Shown here: positions 1 through 11,873 of the stretch, one piece after another
How the letters are laid out: the number at the start of each line of letters is the position of its first letter
How positions within the stretch are numbered: the first letter of the stretch is position 1
NCBI GenBank assembly: GCA_025667525.1
Contig: JANFOE010000053.1
Coordinates: forward strand, 312,501 to 376,500
Direction of reading: 5' to 3'
DNA length: 64,000 nucleotides
Source of the DNA: Glebionis coronaria
Lineage: Eukaryota; Streptophyta; Magnoliopsida; Asterales; Asteraceae
Program-made: the position numbers and the translations under genes
Notes under the pieces: model-generated
Told to the model about the DNA's origin: nothing
The model's database searches: none
The model's input: only the letters and a program-made list of their open reading frames with translations

Positions 1-1112
1 GACCCCTCCGAATCCCACTTTAATGCTCCCACTCGGGTGACAGACTTGCGTTACCAAGTCCAGCTTGTTTGTAAGTTAACTTATGCTCATTAAATAATAA
101 TCTCTTCACTCCACACGATGTGGGACATCACCAAACGACTACAAAAGTACTAGCATAATGTCTTTATTTATGTTCATTAAATACATTAATTGATGTTTTT
201 TAAGCACATTAGGTTGGCTGCTTGCTTATATCGGTAGTGACGGAGCCAGGGGTTTGCCCGGGACATTTATGGATTTTTCATAGTGTTAATTTTTGATAAA
301 AAAATTACTATCAAATTTTTTGATTGCATATGATCCATTATTATTTTAATGTTGTTAGTATTAAGTTAAAAAAAAAGAGACACTTTATATTCGTCCCGAC
401 TACGTCCTTGTATATAGGTTGTGTCACATGTTTGATTTTTGTTTCCAATATTTAAGTGAATGTCCTGAGTTCTCACCTGTTCTCTCTTGAAACACGCAAA
501 ACGCTATAAAGTTGGAAAACAACATACTGAATCACCCCCTATAACAAATTATGACACAATAAAGTTCCTAATATAGCAGCCATCATAAGGGAAGAAATGT
601 TTTATTATTAAGCATCCACGGGGTTACACTAACCCCCTACAACAAATTATGACACAGGAGGGTCTCGGAGGATTTGCAATAAGTGCCGCCGGACAGGTTC
701 AAAAAACCATAATTCTACCATTGAAACCGGCAGAAAAACATTTTTAGCATAATTTTAAGAAAAAAATAACGTAATGTTATGAAAACCGAGCCCCAACGCT
801 TCGAAAAAACTCTGAAAATACATTTTAATGAAGGAATCAAAATAATGCAGCAAAGGTAACAAACCAAAAAGTATCTCTTGATGTTCTGGGTGTTAAATAA
901 AAAGCTATTGTCTTCAATGAATGTGAGAATAGTTTAGTCAGGTGGTTGTGTCTTCGTCATCTAACACTGTAGCTAGGTTGCAAGTTCGATCGGACTCAAT
1001 TGTTCACTCTTTTAAGAGATACAAAGGTTTTGAGTCATTACATCAAAAGGGTCTTGTCCCATCCTCTCGGATCGGTATATAGCTACCGCTTTATCGGGAG
1101 TCGGGACTAATC

Positions 1113-1481
1113 ATGAGTTATAGTGATTTAGATGTTGCAGTTTATAACGTGTACTTATATAGTTCATGTCATGCTCGTAAAAGTAAAGTAGAAAAACAAA
1201 AAAACAATGTCTGGCTGCTAGGATTCGAGCCCAGGTCACCGCGGCCACAACGAGGTATTCTAACCACTAAATATGATATACTTAACGACAAATTACAATG
1301 GCTTGGCCTTATTTCTGTTCCTACAGGTATATTTACTGCATCTCAACAGAGAGTATCGGTCATGGGACCTCAAATGGCCTCGTTTTCAATTGGTCACGGA
1401 CTAGGCTATCCTCTTTGGTGGCCCAGCTTCGCCACGCCCTTGTGCCCCATACTTGAGAATGTTTGGCAGATGACACACTAA
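1113..1481 (+). pseudogene. Chimeric 122-codon ORF: PPR start fused to antisense tRNA-His remnant
   Basis: The first ~11 codons (MSYSDLDVAVY) are the same as the start of the PPR fragment at 3785. From about codon 25 the frame reads through a decayed, antisense tRNA-His sequence, and then through a repeat-unit segment with no recognisable protein motif. An identical ORF lies at 54721-55089. The reading frame therefore looks accidental: a PPR exon whose body was replaced by tRNA-bearing DNA. I would not treat it as a functional protein. The downstream segment (about 1311-1480), which starts with an acceptor-like CTACAG, recurs at 41780-41945 and 51595-51785, so it belongs to the repeat family. 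Confidence 0.6.
1210..1271 (-). pseudogene. Truncated tRNA-His pseudogene (left copy)
   Basis: On the minus strand this keeps the T-arm, the GTG anticodon region and part of the D-arm of the tRNA-His gene at 61523-61594, but it lacks the 5' acceptor strand. Comparing the two, about 29 bases are missing between two ACTAAA words, which suggests a microhomology-mediated deletion. There are also substitutions in the 3' acceptor strand. It cannot fold as a full tRNA. Confidence 0.8.
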
Positions 1482-1750
1482 CTCTTTCAGTCGAAGGAGT
1501 GAGAGCATACAACCCCATCCGTCTGAGATCATTTACCCGAATAACCCGAACCGAGTAAGCCGAATAACCCGACAATCGACCGATGAACACCCCCAGTTTT
1601 AGGCGGCTGGTCATCCCGTTTTTTGGGTACCACGCCGGGGTTTTTTTTCCCGAATAAAGCAAGTTAAATATATATAGTTGCGGTCTCGATTTACATGCTG
1701 CGTAATGATAGGATGCGTGGTCTAAATGACACATCTCTTGAGGTTCACGA

Positions 1751-1866
1751 GCATGAACATGTTGACTGGCCTGGTAAAAGGCCTGATTCAGTATCTTTCA
1801 ATTCAACATGATATCATCCGCTGCGTGTAAAATGGGTGATTCTGTTAAACAGATTCACTTAGTCTA
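1751..1866 (+). pseudogene. PPR gene fragment, frameshifted
   Basis: This corresponds to the EHVDWPGKRP...VSFN...KMGDS part of the PPR fragment at 3979-4081, with an altered stretch after VSFN that breaks the frame. Similar pieces occur at about 52410-52526 and 55359-55474. A shorter scrap is at 41967-41995. Confidence 0.6.
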
Positions 1867-3172
1867 GATAGGCCAAATAAGCCAGTTTTGAAAAAAGAAA
1901 AGGAGTAGCGCGCTGTGACCGACCTATTTGTGCATTTATAGGCCAAAGAAGCCAGTCCCACATACAACTGCAGATAACTTGATGCAGTTTACGAAAGATT
2001 TACCACAATTACTAGTTCCACAATAAACATGTAATGGATTCCTCCAAAATTTATTATCTAGTCATTACGTACTAGCGTTACCTATTATGATCCTTCCTGA
2101 AAAATAAAAGACGCTGCTGCTCTTCTGTTGGAAAATACATCACTTACTTAGCAAATTTACGTCGGCTCTTTGTGATTTTCAACATAGGACAGGTAATTTC
2201 CATATAGTACCATAAAAAGTTGCATATTTGTAACTTTTTTCCACCTCTAACTTTCTGTTTAAATTGTAAATTAAACATTATTGTACGTATATGACAAGCA
2301 CGTTTGTTGTAAATTAAACATTATTGATTGTAGTATCTTTTTAGTCCCGCTGTTAGACCATTTTATCGAGATAAGCAGTATGTAAGTCTTTGAAGAGTGC
2401 CAACTGTGTTAGGCACGCACGCAGTCGTTTACAAGGTCCTATTACTTTAGTTTGTTGTGTCAACTGGTGAGGCACAGTTCTTTCTGCACACGATGGAAAA
2501 AGGGAAAGTGAGGGTTGACATGTTAACAATGGAAGTGCTGGTACCAACCAAGCGACGGGTTGGCCTTTGCTGCTCTGGAAGTCAGCTAGTTCGATATGAC
2601 TTGTTTTAAGCCCACTTAAGAGCTTTAACTGTCTTAATCAAACTGTCGAAGTGACTCGGCCTTTCCTTTTTTTGCTCGGCTAAGACCAATAACCTTTCAT
2701 ATCGTCGACCCCTCCGAATCCCACTTTATTGCTCCCACTCGGGTCACAGACTTGCGTTACCAAGTCCAGCTTGTTTGTAAGTTAACTTATGCTCATTAAA
2801 TACATTAATAATCTCTTCACTCCACACGATGTGGGACATCACCAAACGAGTACAAAAGTAGTATAATTTCTTTGTTTATGTTCATTAAATACATTAATTG
2901 ATTTTTTTTAAGCACATTAGGTTCGCTGCTAGCCTATATCCGTAGTGATTAAAACAAGTCATATCGAACTAGCCAGGGGTTTGCCCGGAACATTTATGGA
3001 TTCTCATAGTCTTAATTTTTGATAAAAAAAACATCGATTTTTTTTCAAATGCGTATGATCCATTATTTTAACGTTGCTAGTATTAAGTTAAAAAAAAAAC
3101 ACTTTATATTCGTCCTGACTACGTCCTTGTAAGGTTGTGTCACGTGTGTGATTTTTTATTTCCAATATTTAA
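1867..3172. other. Non-coding repeat-unit DNA
   Basis: I see no gene here. It is the body of the duplicated unit, including an empty insertion site near 2310 (AAACATTATTGATT) that in the related unit at 53035 holds a Stowaway MITE. The boundary near 2707 starts the second unit of the block. Confidence 0.6.
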
Positions 3173-3784
3173 GTGAATGTACTGAGTTCTCACCTGTTCT
3201 CACTTGAAACACGCAAAACGCTATATAAAGTTCGAAAACAACATACTGAATCACCCCCTACAACAAATCACTTATTAAGAAATGCCGGGCTTACACTAAA
3301 GCACCCCCTACAACAAATTATGACACAAGAGGGTCTCGGAGGATTTGCAATAAGTGCCGCCGGACAGGCCCAAAAAACAATAGTTCTAACATTGAAACCG
3401 GCAAAAAAAATTCTTAGCGTAATAAGAAAAAAATAACGCAATGTTATGAAAACCGAGCCCCAACGCTCCGAAAAAACTCTGAAAATACATTTTAATCAAG
3501 GCATCAAAATAATGCGACAAAGGTAACAAACCAACAAGTATCTCTTGATGTTCTGGGTGTTAAATAAAAAGCTATTATCTTCAATGAATGTGAGAATAGT
3601 TTAGTCTGGTGGTTGTGTCTTCGTCATCTAACACTGTAGCTAGGTTGCAAGTTCGACATCACCGGACTCAATTGTTCACTCTTTTAGGAGATACAAAGGT
3701 TTTGAGTCATTACATCAAAAGGGTCTTGTCCCATACTCTTGGATCCGTATATAGCCACCGCTTTATCGGGAGTCGGGACTACTC

Positions 3785-4081
3785 ATGAGTTATAGTGATT
3801 TAGATGTTGCAGTTTATATACGTGTACTTAGTCATGCTCGTGAACCTCATGAATTATCATCGTTGGTTAGAAGTATTATAAAGAATGGTACTGAACCGAA
3901 TAACATAACTTTCAACACGATTTTGAAAGGCCTTTTTGAAGAGAAAACATTGGATGAAGCTTTAGAACTTTTTGAGCATGTTGATTGGCCTGGTAAAAGG
4001 CCTTGTTCAGTATCTTTCAACACGATATTATCCGCTGCGTGTAAAATGGGTGATTCTTTTAAACAAATTCACTTGGTCTAG
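3785..4081 (+). pseudogene. Pentatricopeptide repeat (PPR) protein fragment, 98 codons
   Basis: The ORF starts at a real ATG and ends with TAG. About residues 37-73 form a PPR-like helical hairpin (EPNNITFNTILKGLF, then DEALELFE), and a second repeat begins with SVSFNTILSAACKMGDS before the stop. PPR proteins are organelle RNA-binding proteins with many tandem 35-residue repeats and usually an N-terminal targeting peptide. Two repeats in 98 residues, without a visible targeting sequence, is far too short for a normal member. It is therefore best read as a gene fragment carried by the repeat unit. The identical protein is encoded at 57394-57690. Whether it is transcribed cannot be judged from sequence. 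Confidence 0.75.
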
Positions 4082-5165
4082 ATACGCCAAAGAAGCCATT
4101 CCCCACATACCATAAACATTATTCACTTAGTCTAGATTCAATTGGTAAAATAGTCATAACTCAAGACAGGTTCAACTGCAGATCGATAACTTGAGGCACT
4201 CTATGAAAGATTTACCACAATAAACATGTAACGGGTTCCTCCAAAATTCATTATCTAGTCATTACTAGCAGACGCGCTACCTATTATACTTCCATCATCA
4301 CTTGAAGATGCCTATAGTCAATGCATCATGCAATTCACCTCCTTGCATACCTTTAACGGTTTTGTTATCACCCTTGCTGAAAATTGTTCTGATAATCAAC
4401 AATAAATGATCAAAATAGAACAATAGCGTACCTTCTTCCTTTATGAAGGTGAATGTTTGTAGTCTTACATAATACAAAACAGAAAGCAGAAGCCCATTAC
4501 TAATATTAAGTGGTTAAATAATAAAAAAGTAGAAGAAATTAACAAAATCCGCTGTTTAAGTAGTCTTTATCATCGCTGGCTAAAAGTATGTTAAAAGTAT
4601 GATCCAAATGTCTTGCCTTTTAGTACATTGTTTAGGAGATGCGATTAGTGTATTGGAGTTGATGTTGAGGTTTAGTTATGTTCCAACCGAGCCGAAAGCG
4701 ATTTTGTTGTAGCCGTGGGATGATACAGGAATACAGGATGCTTGTTTCCATGTTCATTATATATAGTTGCGACGTAAGCTTAAATTTCCATATTGGTTTT
4801 GTTGATAAGTGTTTTTCTGGACTTGATATATGGAACTAGACTTACATGCTGCGTACCTTTGGGGTAATGAAAATATTTTTTTTGTGATAGGATACCTGGT
4901 CTAAACGACACAAGTGCGCTTAATGGTCGAGGTCATGAGGCCTAGGCATACAAAGTTGTGAATTCAAATCACGTTCACACGTTGTTTCAACTATAGTGTT
5001 ACGTACGGGACAACCCATAATACAAAACCGAAAGAAGAAGCCCATTAAATTAGATCATCTATTTAGAAGTAATAATTGGTGCACGGCCCATAATAAAAAA
5101 ACAAAGCAGAAGCCCGTTAATAATTAGTGATTAAATAAAGTAAAAGGTGTAAGATATCAACAAAA
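4082..5165. other. Non-coding repeat-unit DNA between PPR fragment and tRNA-Glu-like repeat
   Basis: No gene seen. A partial tRNA-Glu-like start (acceptor ATCCGCTG with its upstream flank) lies near 4547-4554 without the 3' half. The stretch 4640-5110 has related copies at 44590-45115 and 58230-58740. Confidence 0.55.
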
Positions 5166-5249
5166 TCCGCTGTAGCATGTTATATCAATCGATATTGTTA
5201 AATTCATGGAGTCGGCAGCAGCTAGGAGTTTCGGCTCCTCTCTTCTAGC
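5166..5249 (+). repeat. tRNA-Glu-like repeat, 3' half missing
   Basis: It begins TCCGCTGTAGC like the complete copy at 58775-58888 and stops inside the anticodon-arm-like hairpin. There the sequence switches to the helicase pseudogene. The T-arm and 3' acceptor are absent. Confidence 0.75.
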
Positions 5250-7693
5250 CGTGGATGAAATTAAAAGTTACTTAAACTGTCGCTATTTAGCTCCGTGTGA
5301 GGCATTGTGGCGTATCTTCTCTTTTGATATCCACTATTCCTACCCATCTGTAATGAAGCTGAATTTCCACTTGCCAAATCAGAACAGAATAACATTACAT
5401 GATGCAGAAAGTTTACCAGCTCTACTAGAAAGAGAAGAAATCAAATTGACAATGTTTACTGAATGGTTTCAGCTTAACATACGTGACAAGGCGGCCCGAA
5501 AGTTAACTTATGCTGAAATTCCCAAAAAGTATGTGTGGCATGAACAAAAAACGATTTGGCTACCACGAAAACAAAAAAAATGCATTGGTAGAATTTATTA
5601 TTCGAGCCCAGCATCGGGGGAACGCTACTATCTCAGGATGTTACTGAATGTTGTAAGAGGGCCTCGATCTTTTGAGGAATTAATGACAGTTAACAAAATA
5701 TTATGCGGAACATTTAAAGAAGCATGTTTTGCATACGGGCTACTCAATGATGACAAAGAATGGTCGCACGCTATATCAGAAGCACGGTTCTGGGCCCTGG
5801 GGTCACAAATAAGAGATTTATTTGTTACCATTTTGTTGTTTTGTGACGTGAGTAGACCACTCCAGTTGTGGGAAACATGGGAGGCTTTATCCGAAGATAT
5901 CTTACATAAAAAGCGTAAACTTTTCAGATATCCTGAGTTGCAGCTTACGGATGAACAACTCAACAACTATTGTCTGGTATAGCTTGAAGCGTTGTTAAAT
6001 AGAAATGGTCGTTCTTTAACGGATTTTCCAGATCTTCCACGCCCGAACCCGGAATTGTTAACACATATGGATAATCGCTTGATTAGAGAAGCACTCAACT
6101 TTGATATCAAACAAAGCAAGATTGAACATGAACAACTTCATGGACAATTGAACCCCGATCAACGCTTAATCTATGAAGACGTGCTAGCCTCTGTATACAA
6201 TGACAAAGGCCAATTCTTCTTCGTGTATGGACCTGGAGGAACCGGGAAGACGTTCTTATACAAAACTATAATATCAAGGTTAAGATCAGAAAGAAAGATT
6301 GCACTTGCAGTTGCGTCTTCAGGTAAATTTTTGCTTAGAATTTTTACTCGAACGTAGAATATTAAATTCTAATAATTTACAATATTAAATTGAAATAGGA
6401 ATTGCGTCCTTACTGCTACCGGGAGGGAGAACAGCTCATAGAAGATTTGTTATACCCCTCGAGTTGTTATAAAAAAGTACGTGCGACATCAAACAAGGCA
6501 CCCATTTGGCAGAGCTTATGCAACAAGTCGACCTGATCATTTGGGATGAAGCACCAATGACTCAAAAATATGCTTTCGAAGCATTAGATAAGACTCTGCG
6601 AGACATAATGGGATATAAAAACCGGATTAAAAGAGAAAAAATGTGTGGAGGCATCACAGTATTGTTGGGAGGGGACTTTAGGCAGATTCTACTGGTCATA
6701 CCAAAAGCCAAAAGGCCAGAGATTGTTGAGGCATGCATAAACCGCTCAGTCCTGTGAAAATCTTGCAGAGTTTTCACCCTTACTCGCAGCATGCGGGTCA
6801 ATGAGTATACTATAAATGGTGAGGTCGATACTAGGAAACAAGCGTTCAATAAATGGGTTTTGGATGTGGGCGATGGAAGTTTATCTGCCAAAAAAAAAGA
6901 AGACGAAGATGAGGCCACGTGGATTGAAATTCCAGAAGATTTCATTATTAAATCGTGGAGTTCTCCGGTAGAAGAGATTGTAAACGAAACTTTCCCTGAC
7001 TTTGCTATAAGAAGAATTGAGGATGATTATCTAAAGGAACGTGCGATCTTAACTCCCCGAAATGATGATGCTGATACAATCAATACCTATATGTTTAAAA
7101 AGCTACCCGGTGAATGTGCCACCTACAATAGTGCAGATGAAGTGTGTAAGGCTTCAACTGATACACTAGACCAACACCAACTATATCCCACTGAGTTTCT
7201 AAATTCCTTGAATTTCCTGGGAATGCCACCTCATGCCTTAAGTTTAAAAAAGGAGCTGCCCGTAATGCTTTTACGGTATGTAAATCCAAGCCTGGGCCTA
7301 TGCAATGGAACACGCCTTATTATCACTGACATGGGCCAATTTGTGATTCGTGCCAAAATCCTAACTGGCTCAAATGTAGGGGACACAGTACTTATACCTA
7401 GAATCACCCTCACATCCACACAAACGCAATGGCCCTTTATAATGAAGCGGCGACAATTTCCTATCAAACCATGCTATGCAATGACTATAAACAAGAGCCA
7501 AGGACAGTCACTTAACTATGTGGGGATCTATTTGCCTAATCCAGTGTTCAGCCATGGGCAGCTTTATGTCGCAATGTCCCGGGTTACAAGCCCAAACGGC
7601 CTCAAAATCCTGATGATGGAAGATGGAGATCCTGAACTAAGGAATCGAACACGGAATATTGTTTTCAAGGAAAGTTTCAGCAACCTATATTAA
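5250..7693 (+). pseudogene. Helitron-type PIF1-like DNA helicase pseudogene, 5'-truncated
   Basis: Translated pieces match the helicase half of plant Helitron replicases. An N-terminal part (DEIKSYLNCRYLAPCEALWRIF) is followed by Walker A GPGGTGKT at about 6229-6252, Walker B IIWDEAP at about 6535-6555, LGGDFRQ, LTPRNDDADTIN, TINKSQGQSL and SHGQLYVAMSR. A clean 76-bp intron (GT 6323, AG 6398) restores GIASLLLPGG. Three in-frame stops break the gene: TAG 5980-5982, TAA 6470-6472 and TGA 6755-6757, the last where relatives have a Trp in VLWKSC. The HUH replication-initiator half is absent. The sequence starts abruptly at about 5250 inside a tRNA-Glu-like repeat, so the ATG at 5206 belongs to that repeat and not to the helicase. 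I found no convincing Helitron 3' end nearby. Confidence 0.9.
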
Positions 7694-9896
7694 CAATCTC
7701 ATCATGATTTGGCTAATATTTTTAAATGTTATCTTATGTATTCTAATATCGACCCTTAATAATCACAGCACATCAGCAGTACTTGATGGCCACAAACGAG
7801 TGACTCATTAATGATATAGCCAAAATTCGCACAAAATCCAAATTTTGGAGTGTTATTGTAGATAACTTATGTAGATAACTAAATCAAGAACACAATTGAA
7901 ATATCCGGAATAACAACCAAAATTAAAAGAATTATTAATCTTTTGTTTTGCGAAATACCGAGTAAGATTAAAAAGAGTATGGTAGTTTGAGTAAGACTAC
8001 AAAAATGGTCATCAAACTTAAAAACCATATATAGTCAACGCATATGAAAGAAACACTCAAATTTGGTTTAATCATTTTATCAAACAGTTAATGTCAATAC
8101 ACCTTCAGAAACTAAAACTAACAATTTTAATCTCATAACCAACAAATAACTAAAGCCTACAGAATAGTGCCCATCATATATCAACTAGAGGAACTCACAT
8201 AAGTCTCATATGCAACATTCTAATTATTATCAGGATGGTTTGGTTGGTTTATTAGAAGCTGCAAAAACGGAAAAATAAATGTAATACCAGTTACATGTAG
8301 ACTATGAATGTAACACTATTAAGCTATTATAGAATCAAACACTATCTCGAACAATTTGATAAATACATTATAAGCAGGAAAGAAGATAAGCAAATATCCA
8401 TAAAGCTATATTGAGCGAGTTGTCAAGGAATGAATGAGAGGTAAATAACCTGCTTTTACTCTTCACACAACATATCTTAAAAGAAACCAATAATCTTTTC
8501 ATATGAAAAACACTAAATTTTTACTCTCCTACCAAATTTTATTAACACTTTACCATGTTGTAAGCTTTGAGACATATATCAGATACATTGAATGAAGATA
8601 TTTTTAATCCTTCATACGAAATCGCCTCACAAATAGGGGTAATTATAATCTCAAATAAATAAAGACCAGAGAAACTACTTTTCAAATCAACAAAAATAAA
8701 TTGTATCATCTAATTAAAGGGCAATAAAAACTATAGTCTAATTAGAGGGCAAACCTGATGATAGCAATATTCAATCAGAAATAATAGAAACCTTATTCCA
8801 CTATATGTTAAGATCGCTAATTGTCCGACACATTCACCGATTAGACCCGTGAAAAGTGGATCTAAAGGAAAAGTGGACTTCCCTCAACTTTAGATGATAT
8901 GAAAACTATGGAATTGATTATCTGAAAAGTGTTGATGATCTTCAAAGAATACTCATATCTGATATAGCAATGATGCGATTATCTATTATTGTCACAATAT
9001 TTTACTATGTATGGTCAAATTTGTACAATATTTTATTATGTATATGAAACTAATTGTTCAACCCGGGTTCATTGGCATAAGTGAAATATGGTTGACGTTT
9101 TCATCACTACTATTAAAAGCTTTTCTATCAACCACCGAATGTTTAGTTAGTAACTTTTTAAAATTATAAATACTTTTTCTTTGTTTGTACAAAACAATGA
9201 TTTCAAACCCGGTTTCATCCAGTCGGGTAAACCAATTAACTCGGTATTGATCAAAAAATAGATAATGTTAAACCGGGTTTCACATTTTAGAAATCCGATT
9301 AAATTCGTCGATTTTAGAGTCACCCGGTCAACCCAGTTATAAAGACTCAAAACGTTTACGTGGTTTTTCATGAATAAAACATATAAATTATGCGTATTTG
9401 ATTATTTACATATTATTTTGATGATAAATAGTTTATATACTAAATATATGGAAGATTTTATTATTTTTACATACAAGTTCTTTTAATCATTGCAAAATTA
9501 TTTCTTTAATGTTTTTAAAATCAGATTAATTCGGGACGAACCGATAAACAAGTGACTCGATGGGGTCGTTTTGAAAACCAATTTTCGAAAGTGGTAAAAA
9601 CTAATAAGAGCGCGTTTCCTTTTGCACTTAATAGCAAAAATGATTGGAACTATATAACACTAACACGCCGAGAAAAATATAACCCAACACAATAAACTAA
9701 GCGTCTAAAAAACTTAACAAATGATACCTATAAATAAAATAATAAAACAAACATAACACACATAATAACTAAATCAAACCGTTGTGCAACGCACGGGTCT
9801 GCACGACTCGTTTATAAGAATATCTATGTTCGTTAGTCATTATTGATATAGTTAAAAAAAATTCTGGCCCCCTTAACTCAAAATCCTGGCTCCGCC
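7694..9896. other. AT-rich intergenic stretch, no gene seen
   Basis: The stretch is about 2.2 kb with no coding signal on either strand. A short CCCGG-punctuated segment lies at 9205-9340. On the minus strand, the last ~130 bases begin CAGGGGCGGAGCCAGG, then a GAGTTAAGGGGGCC word. I recognise this as a common plant transposon-end-like sequence, and it cuts the adjacent DUF26 gene. Confidence 0.5.
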
Positions 9897-9900
9897 CCTG

Positions 9901-10193
9901 TTTGTAAGGTTTTGAACACAAGTGTTGCATTGAGGGTGAGATAAGCCACCCCGAAATTGGTAGAGGCCTGTGATATTGTTGATGGTTGTTTGGAAGAAGT
10001 TGGCGGTACTTGACTGAGATAGGAGTGTTACAAAGAGCCTGTCGAGTGTTAAGTTGGTTGGTTGGTTTTCGAATGTTTGGTTTTGGGATGTTTGGTTGCA
10101 TGTTTTGAAGATGAAAGCTGTGAGGTCGGTGGTGGTGGAGACGGAGTTGGTGGCGGAAGTAAGGAGGAGGACAAAGAAGAGGAGGAGAGCCAT
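9901..10193 (-). pseudogene. Truncated DUF26 (Gnk2-type) cysteine-rich secreted protein gene
   Basis: The ATG at 10193 (preferred over an upstream ATG at 10229) starts a typical signal peptide, MALLLFFVLLLTSATNSVS. It is followed by the N-terminal half of a DUF26 domain: FKTCNQTSQNQTF, then LLSQSSTANFF, then GLYQFRGGLSHPQCNTCV. DUF26 proteins are secreted receptor-like kinases, plasmodesmal proteins or lectin-like antifungal proteins. The domain has C-x8-C-x2-C; here GLYQF stands where many members have YxLxQC or GLYQC, so one conserved Cys seems lost. Homology ends at QNLTN (about 9900), where a transposon-end-like sequence supplies a few residues and a stop. Only about 98 residues of a normal 240 or more remain. 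A TATA-like box lies upstream at 10233-10241. Confidence 0.75.
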
Positions 10194-10232
10194 TGTGTGA
10201 TCGACAATACAATTGACCCATCCCCTCACCTC

Positions 10233-10241
10233 TTTTTATAG
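10233..10241 (-). promoter_or_regulatory. TATA-like box of the DUF26 fragment
   Basis: Read on the minus strand this is CTATAAAAAG, about 40 bases upstream of the chosen start codon. That distance leaves a very short 5' UTR, but the site fits a plant TATA box and suggests the gene fragment retains its native promoter. Confidence 0.4.
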
Positions 10242-10532
10242 AGATGGAGAAAAACCTATCTATAGAAGAAGTAGAATTCGACTCCGACTCGACTAAGGCT
10301 AAATCTTCTGTGACGAGCATCCTTAATCCTAATCCTACCTTTAGTCATATATAACAATCTATAACCGAATAAACACATGCATGCAACATATCCTAAGTAC
10401 ACTTTAACCCCATAAAAACTAAAAAATTATTCCATACTATTAAATTTCAACTTTAAATTAAACAAGTTGAAACAAATAGAGCGCGAATTTGAAAAAGATC
10501 AAACATGGCCTATTTAATAGGTACGTATGAAA

Positions 10533-10598
10533 GAAGCTTAATGTTTGAGCTCGGTTCTATTAAGACTTAGCTTCATGTTTGAGCTCGGTTCTATTAGT
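10533..10598. repeat. Short direct repeat
   Basis: The phrase containing ATGTTTGAGCTCGGTTCTATTA occurs twice, about 35 bases apart, just ahead of a tRNA-Glu-like repeat. Confidence 0.6.
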
Positions 10599-10635
10599 GT
10601 TTAAACAAATTAAAAGGTGAAAGATATTAACAAAA

Positions 10636-10714
10636 TCCGATGTAGCATGTTGTCAAACATATGGCAGTTAACAAACATTGTTAAAGCGACACTTTCCCGG
10701 CTCCTCCTAGGGGT
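10636..10714 (+). repeat. tRNA-Glu-like repeat, T-arm deleted
   Basis: It starts TCCGATGTAGC and runs to CGGCTCCTCCTAGGGGT. The T-arm and 3' acceptor found in the other copies are missing, and the downstream flank (TATAGAAAAGGTTTATTG) follows at once, consistent with an internal deletion. Confidence 0.65.
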
Positions 10715-10849
10715 ATCGGTATAGAAAAGGTTTATTGTTTTAACAGTACCTTACTGATCCTCAACAATAGTAGTGTCAAACTGTCAACATTCCCACAGCT
10801 CAACAATAGCTAAGATCAATGCTCAAAGGATTAATGACAATGTTTAAAT

Positions 10850-11383
10850 CATGGAGACGAAGAGCTTGTGTCATATATAGTGGTTTAAGACGTGCCTTTC
10901 CGGCGAAGCGTTAAACGGCTTTGGTAATGAATAAGCACAAAGCAATTATTCATGTATAGACTAAGATCACTTTCAATAATAGTCTTAGTCTAAACCAAAA
11001 TATGAGCAAGGTATTAATTCACTTTCTCTCCCACAAAGGGCCTACTAACCGTATGGATGCAAACCATGGAAATCATGCTTGATACTTTAAGCTACTACTA
11101 ACTCACTCTACATCATCATAGTGAGTCAAGTATCCAGGCAATGATGGTTTGAGAGGATAAAAGAGAAGAATCACAAACCAAAAACAAATGTCAAGGCAAG
11201 GATGCCAAGAACAAGCACATAGTCAAGTAATGATCAAAAGAATGATCAAAGGACGTGTGGAAGAACGAAAGCGTACCTTAGCCACAAAGAGCAATCCATC
11301 AAGGAATCAATGTAATGCCCAACAATGACTATGATGAGTATTAAGTCTTCAAGGACTAGTATCATTCCCAATCATCTTGGTAT
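10850..11383 (-). mobile_element. Remnant of an LTR retrotransposon interior, left of the CACTA insertion
   Basis: This is non-coding sequence that appears continuous with 23868-24198 once the CACTA element and one copy of its TAT target duplication are removed. The assignment rests on the primer-binding-site complement at 24199-24210. No gag or pol coding sequence is recognisable. Confidence 0.35.
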
Positions 11384-11412
11384 CACTACAACATTCGCGC
11401 CCTACCCCAGCG
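11384..11412 (+). repeat. CACTA terminal inverted repeat, left
   Basis: It begins CACTACAACATTC and runs into the first half-palindrome CCCCAGCG. It pairs with 23836-23864 with about five mismatches. Confidence 0.85.
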
Positions 11413-11427
11413 ATAATTTTGGGGTTT

Positions 11428-11873
11428 CCCCAGCGACATGTCGCTGGGGATATATTTCCACAGCGACATTTCGCTGGGGAAAATTCGTTGGGGTATGCTA
11501 GTTGTTAAAAGTATCCCCAGCGACTTACCCCAGCGACATGCGGGCCCCACAGACTTTTCGTGGAAGAATAGATTGCCACGGTGGCAACATTTTCCCCAGT
11601 GACATGTCATTGGGGAAAATCCTTATTAAACAAAAAAAATTAAGTTAAACTTAAACATTTTAGCTAATTACAAAGTTTCCCCAGCGACATGTCGCTGGGG
11701 AATCTTTCCTTTTATTTGACTTGTCAACGCGTTGTCGTTGACTTGTCAACGATTTCTAAAGTTTCCCCAGCGACATGTCGCTGGGGAAACTCTCGATACA
11801 TTTGACTTGTCAACGCTTTGCGTTTGACTTGTCAACGAATATCCAACGTTTCCCCAGCGACATGTCGCTGGGG
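11428..11873. repeat. Left subterminal palindrome cluster of the CACTA element
   Basis: The unit is a perfect 22-bp palindrome, CCCCAGCGACA followed by its own reverse complement, usually extended by TTT before and AAA after. Good copies are at 11428-11449, 11679-11700, 11765-11786 and 11852-11873. Degenerate copies are at about 11459-11480 and 11594-11615, with a half-site near 11517. Subterminal repeats of En/Spm elements are binding sites for TNPA, and I infer that role here. Confidence 0.85.

Larger units (their letters stand above)
1..5249. repeat. Left copy of a 5.25-kb segmental duplication
   Basis: This block matches 53609-58858 almost base for base. The offset is 53608, rising to 53609 after a one-base difference in an A run near 3091. 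By eye I count roughly a dozen differences, all after about position 2100. The block consists of two diverged units that each begin with a GACCCCTCCGAA boundary (at 1 and about 2707). The left copy ends abruptly inside a tRNA-Glu-like repeat where the helicase pseudogene begins, while the right copy continues with the intact tRNA-like sequence. The window starts inside the duplication, so the true left limit is unseen. Confidence 0.95.

Noticed and set aside
2353..2547. 64-codon minus-strand ORF repeated at 55961-56155
   Set aside because: No motif; it differs only by drift between the two duplicate copies.
9785..9830. Possible Helitron 3' hairpin near GTTGTGCAACGCACGGG
   Set aside because: There is no CTAG end at the right distance on either strand.
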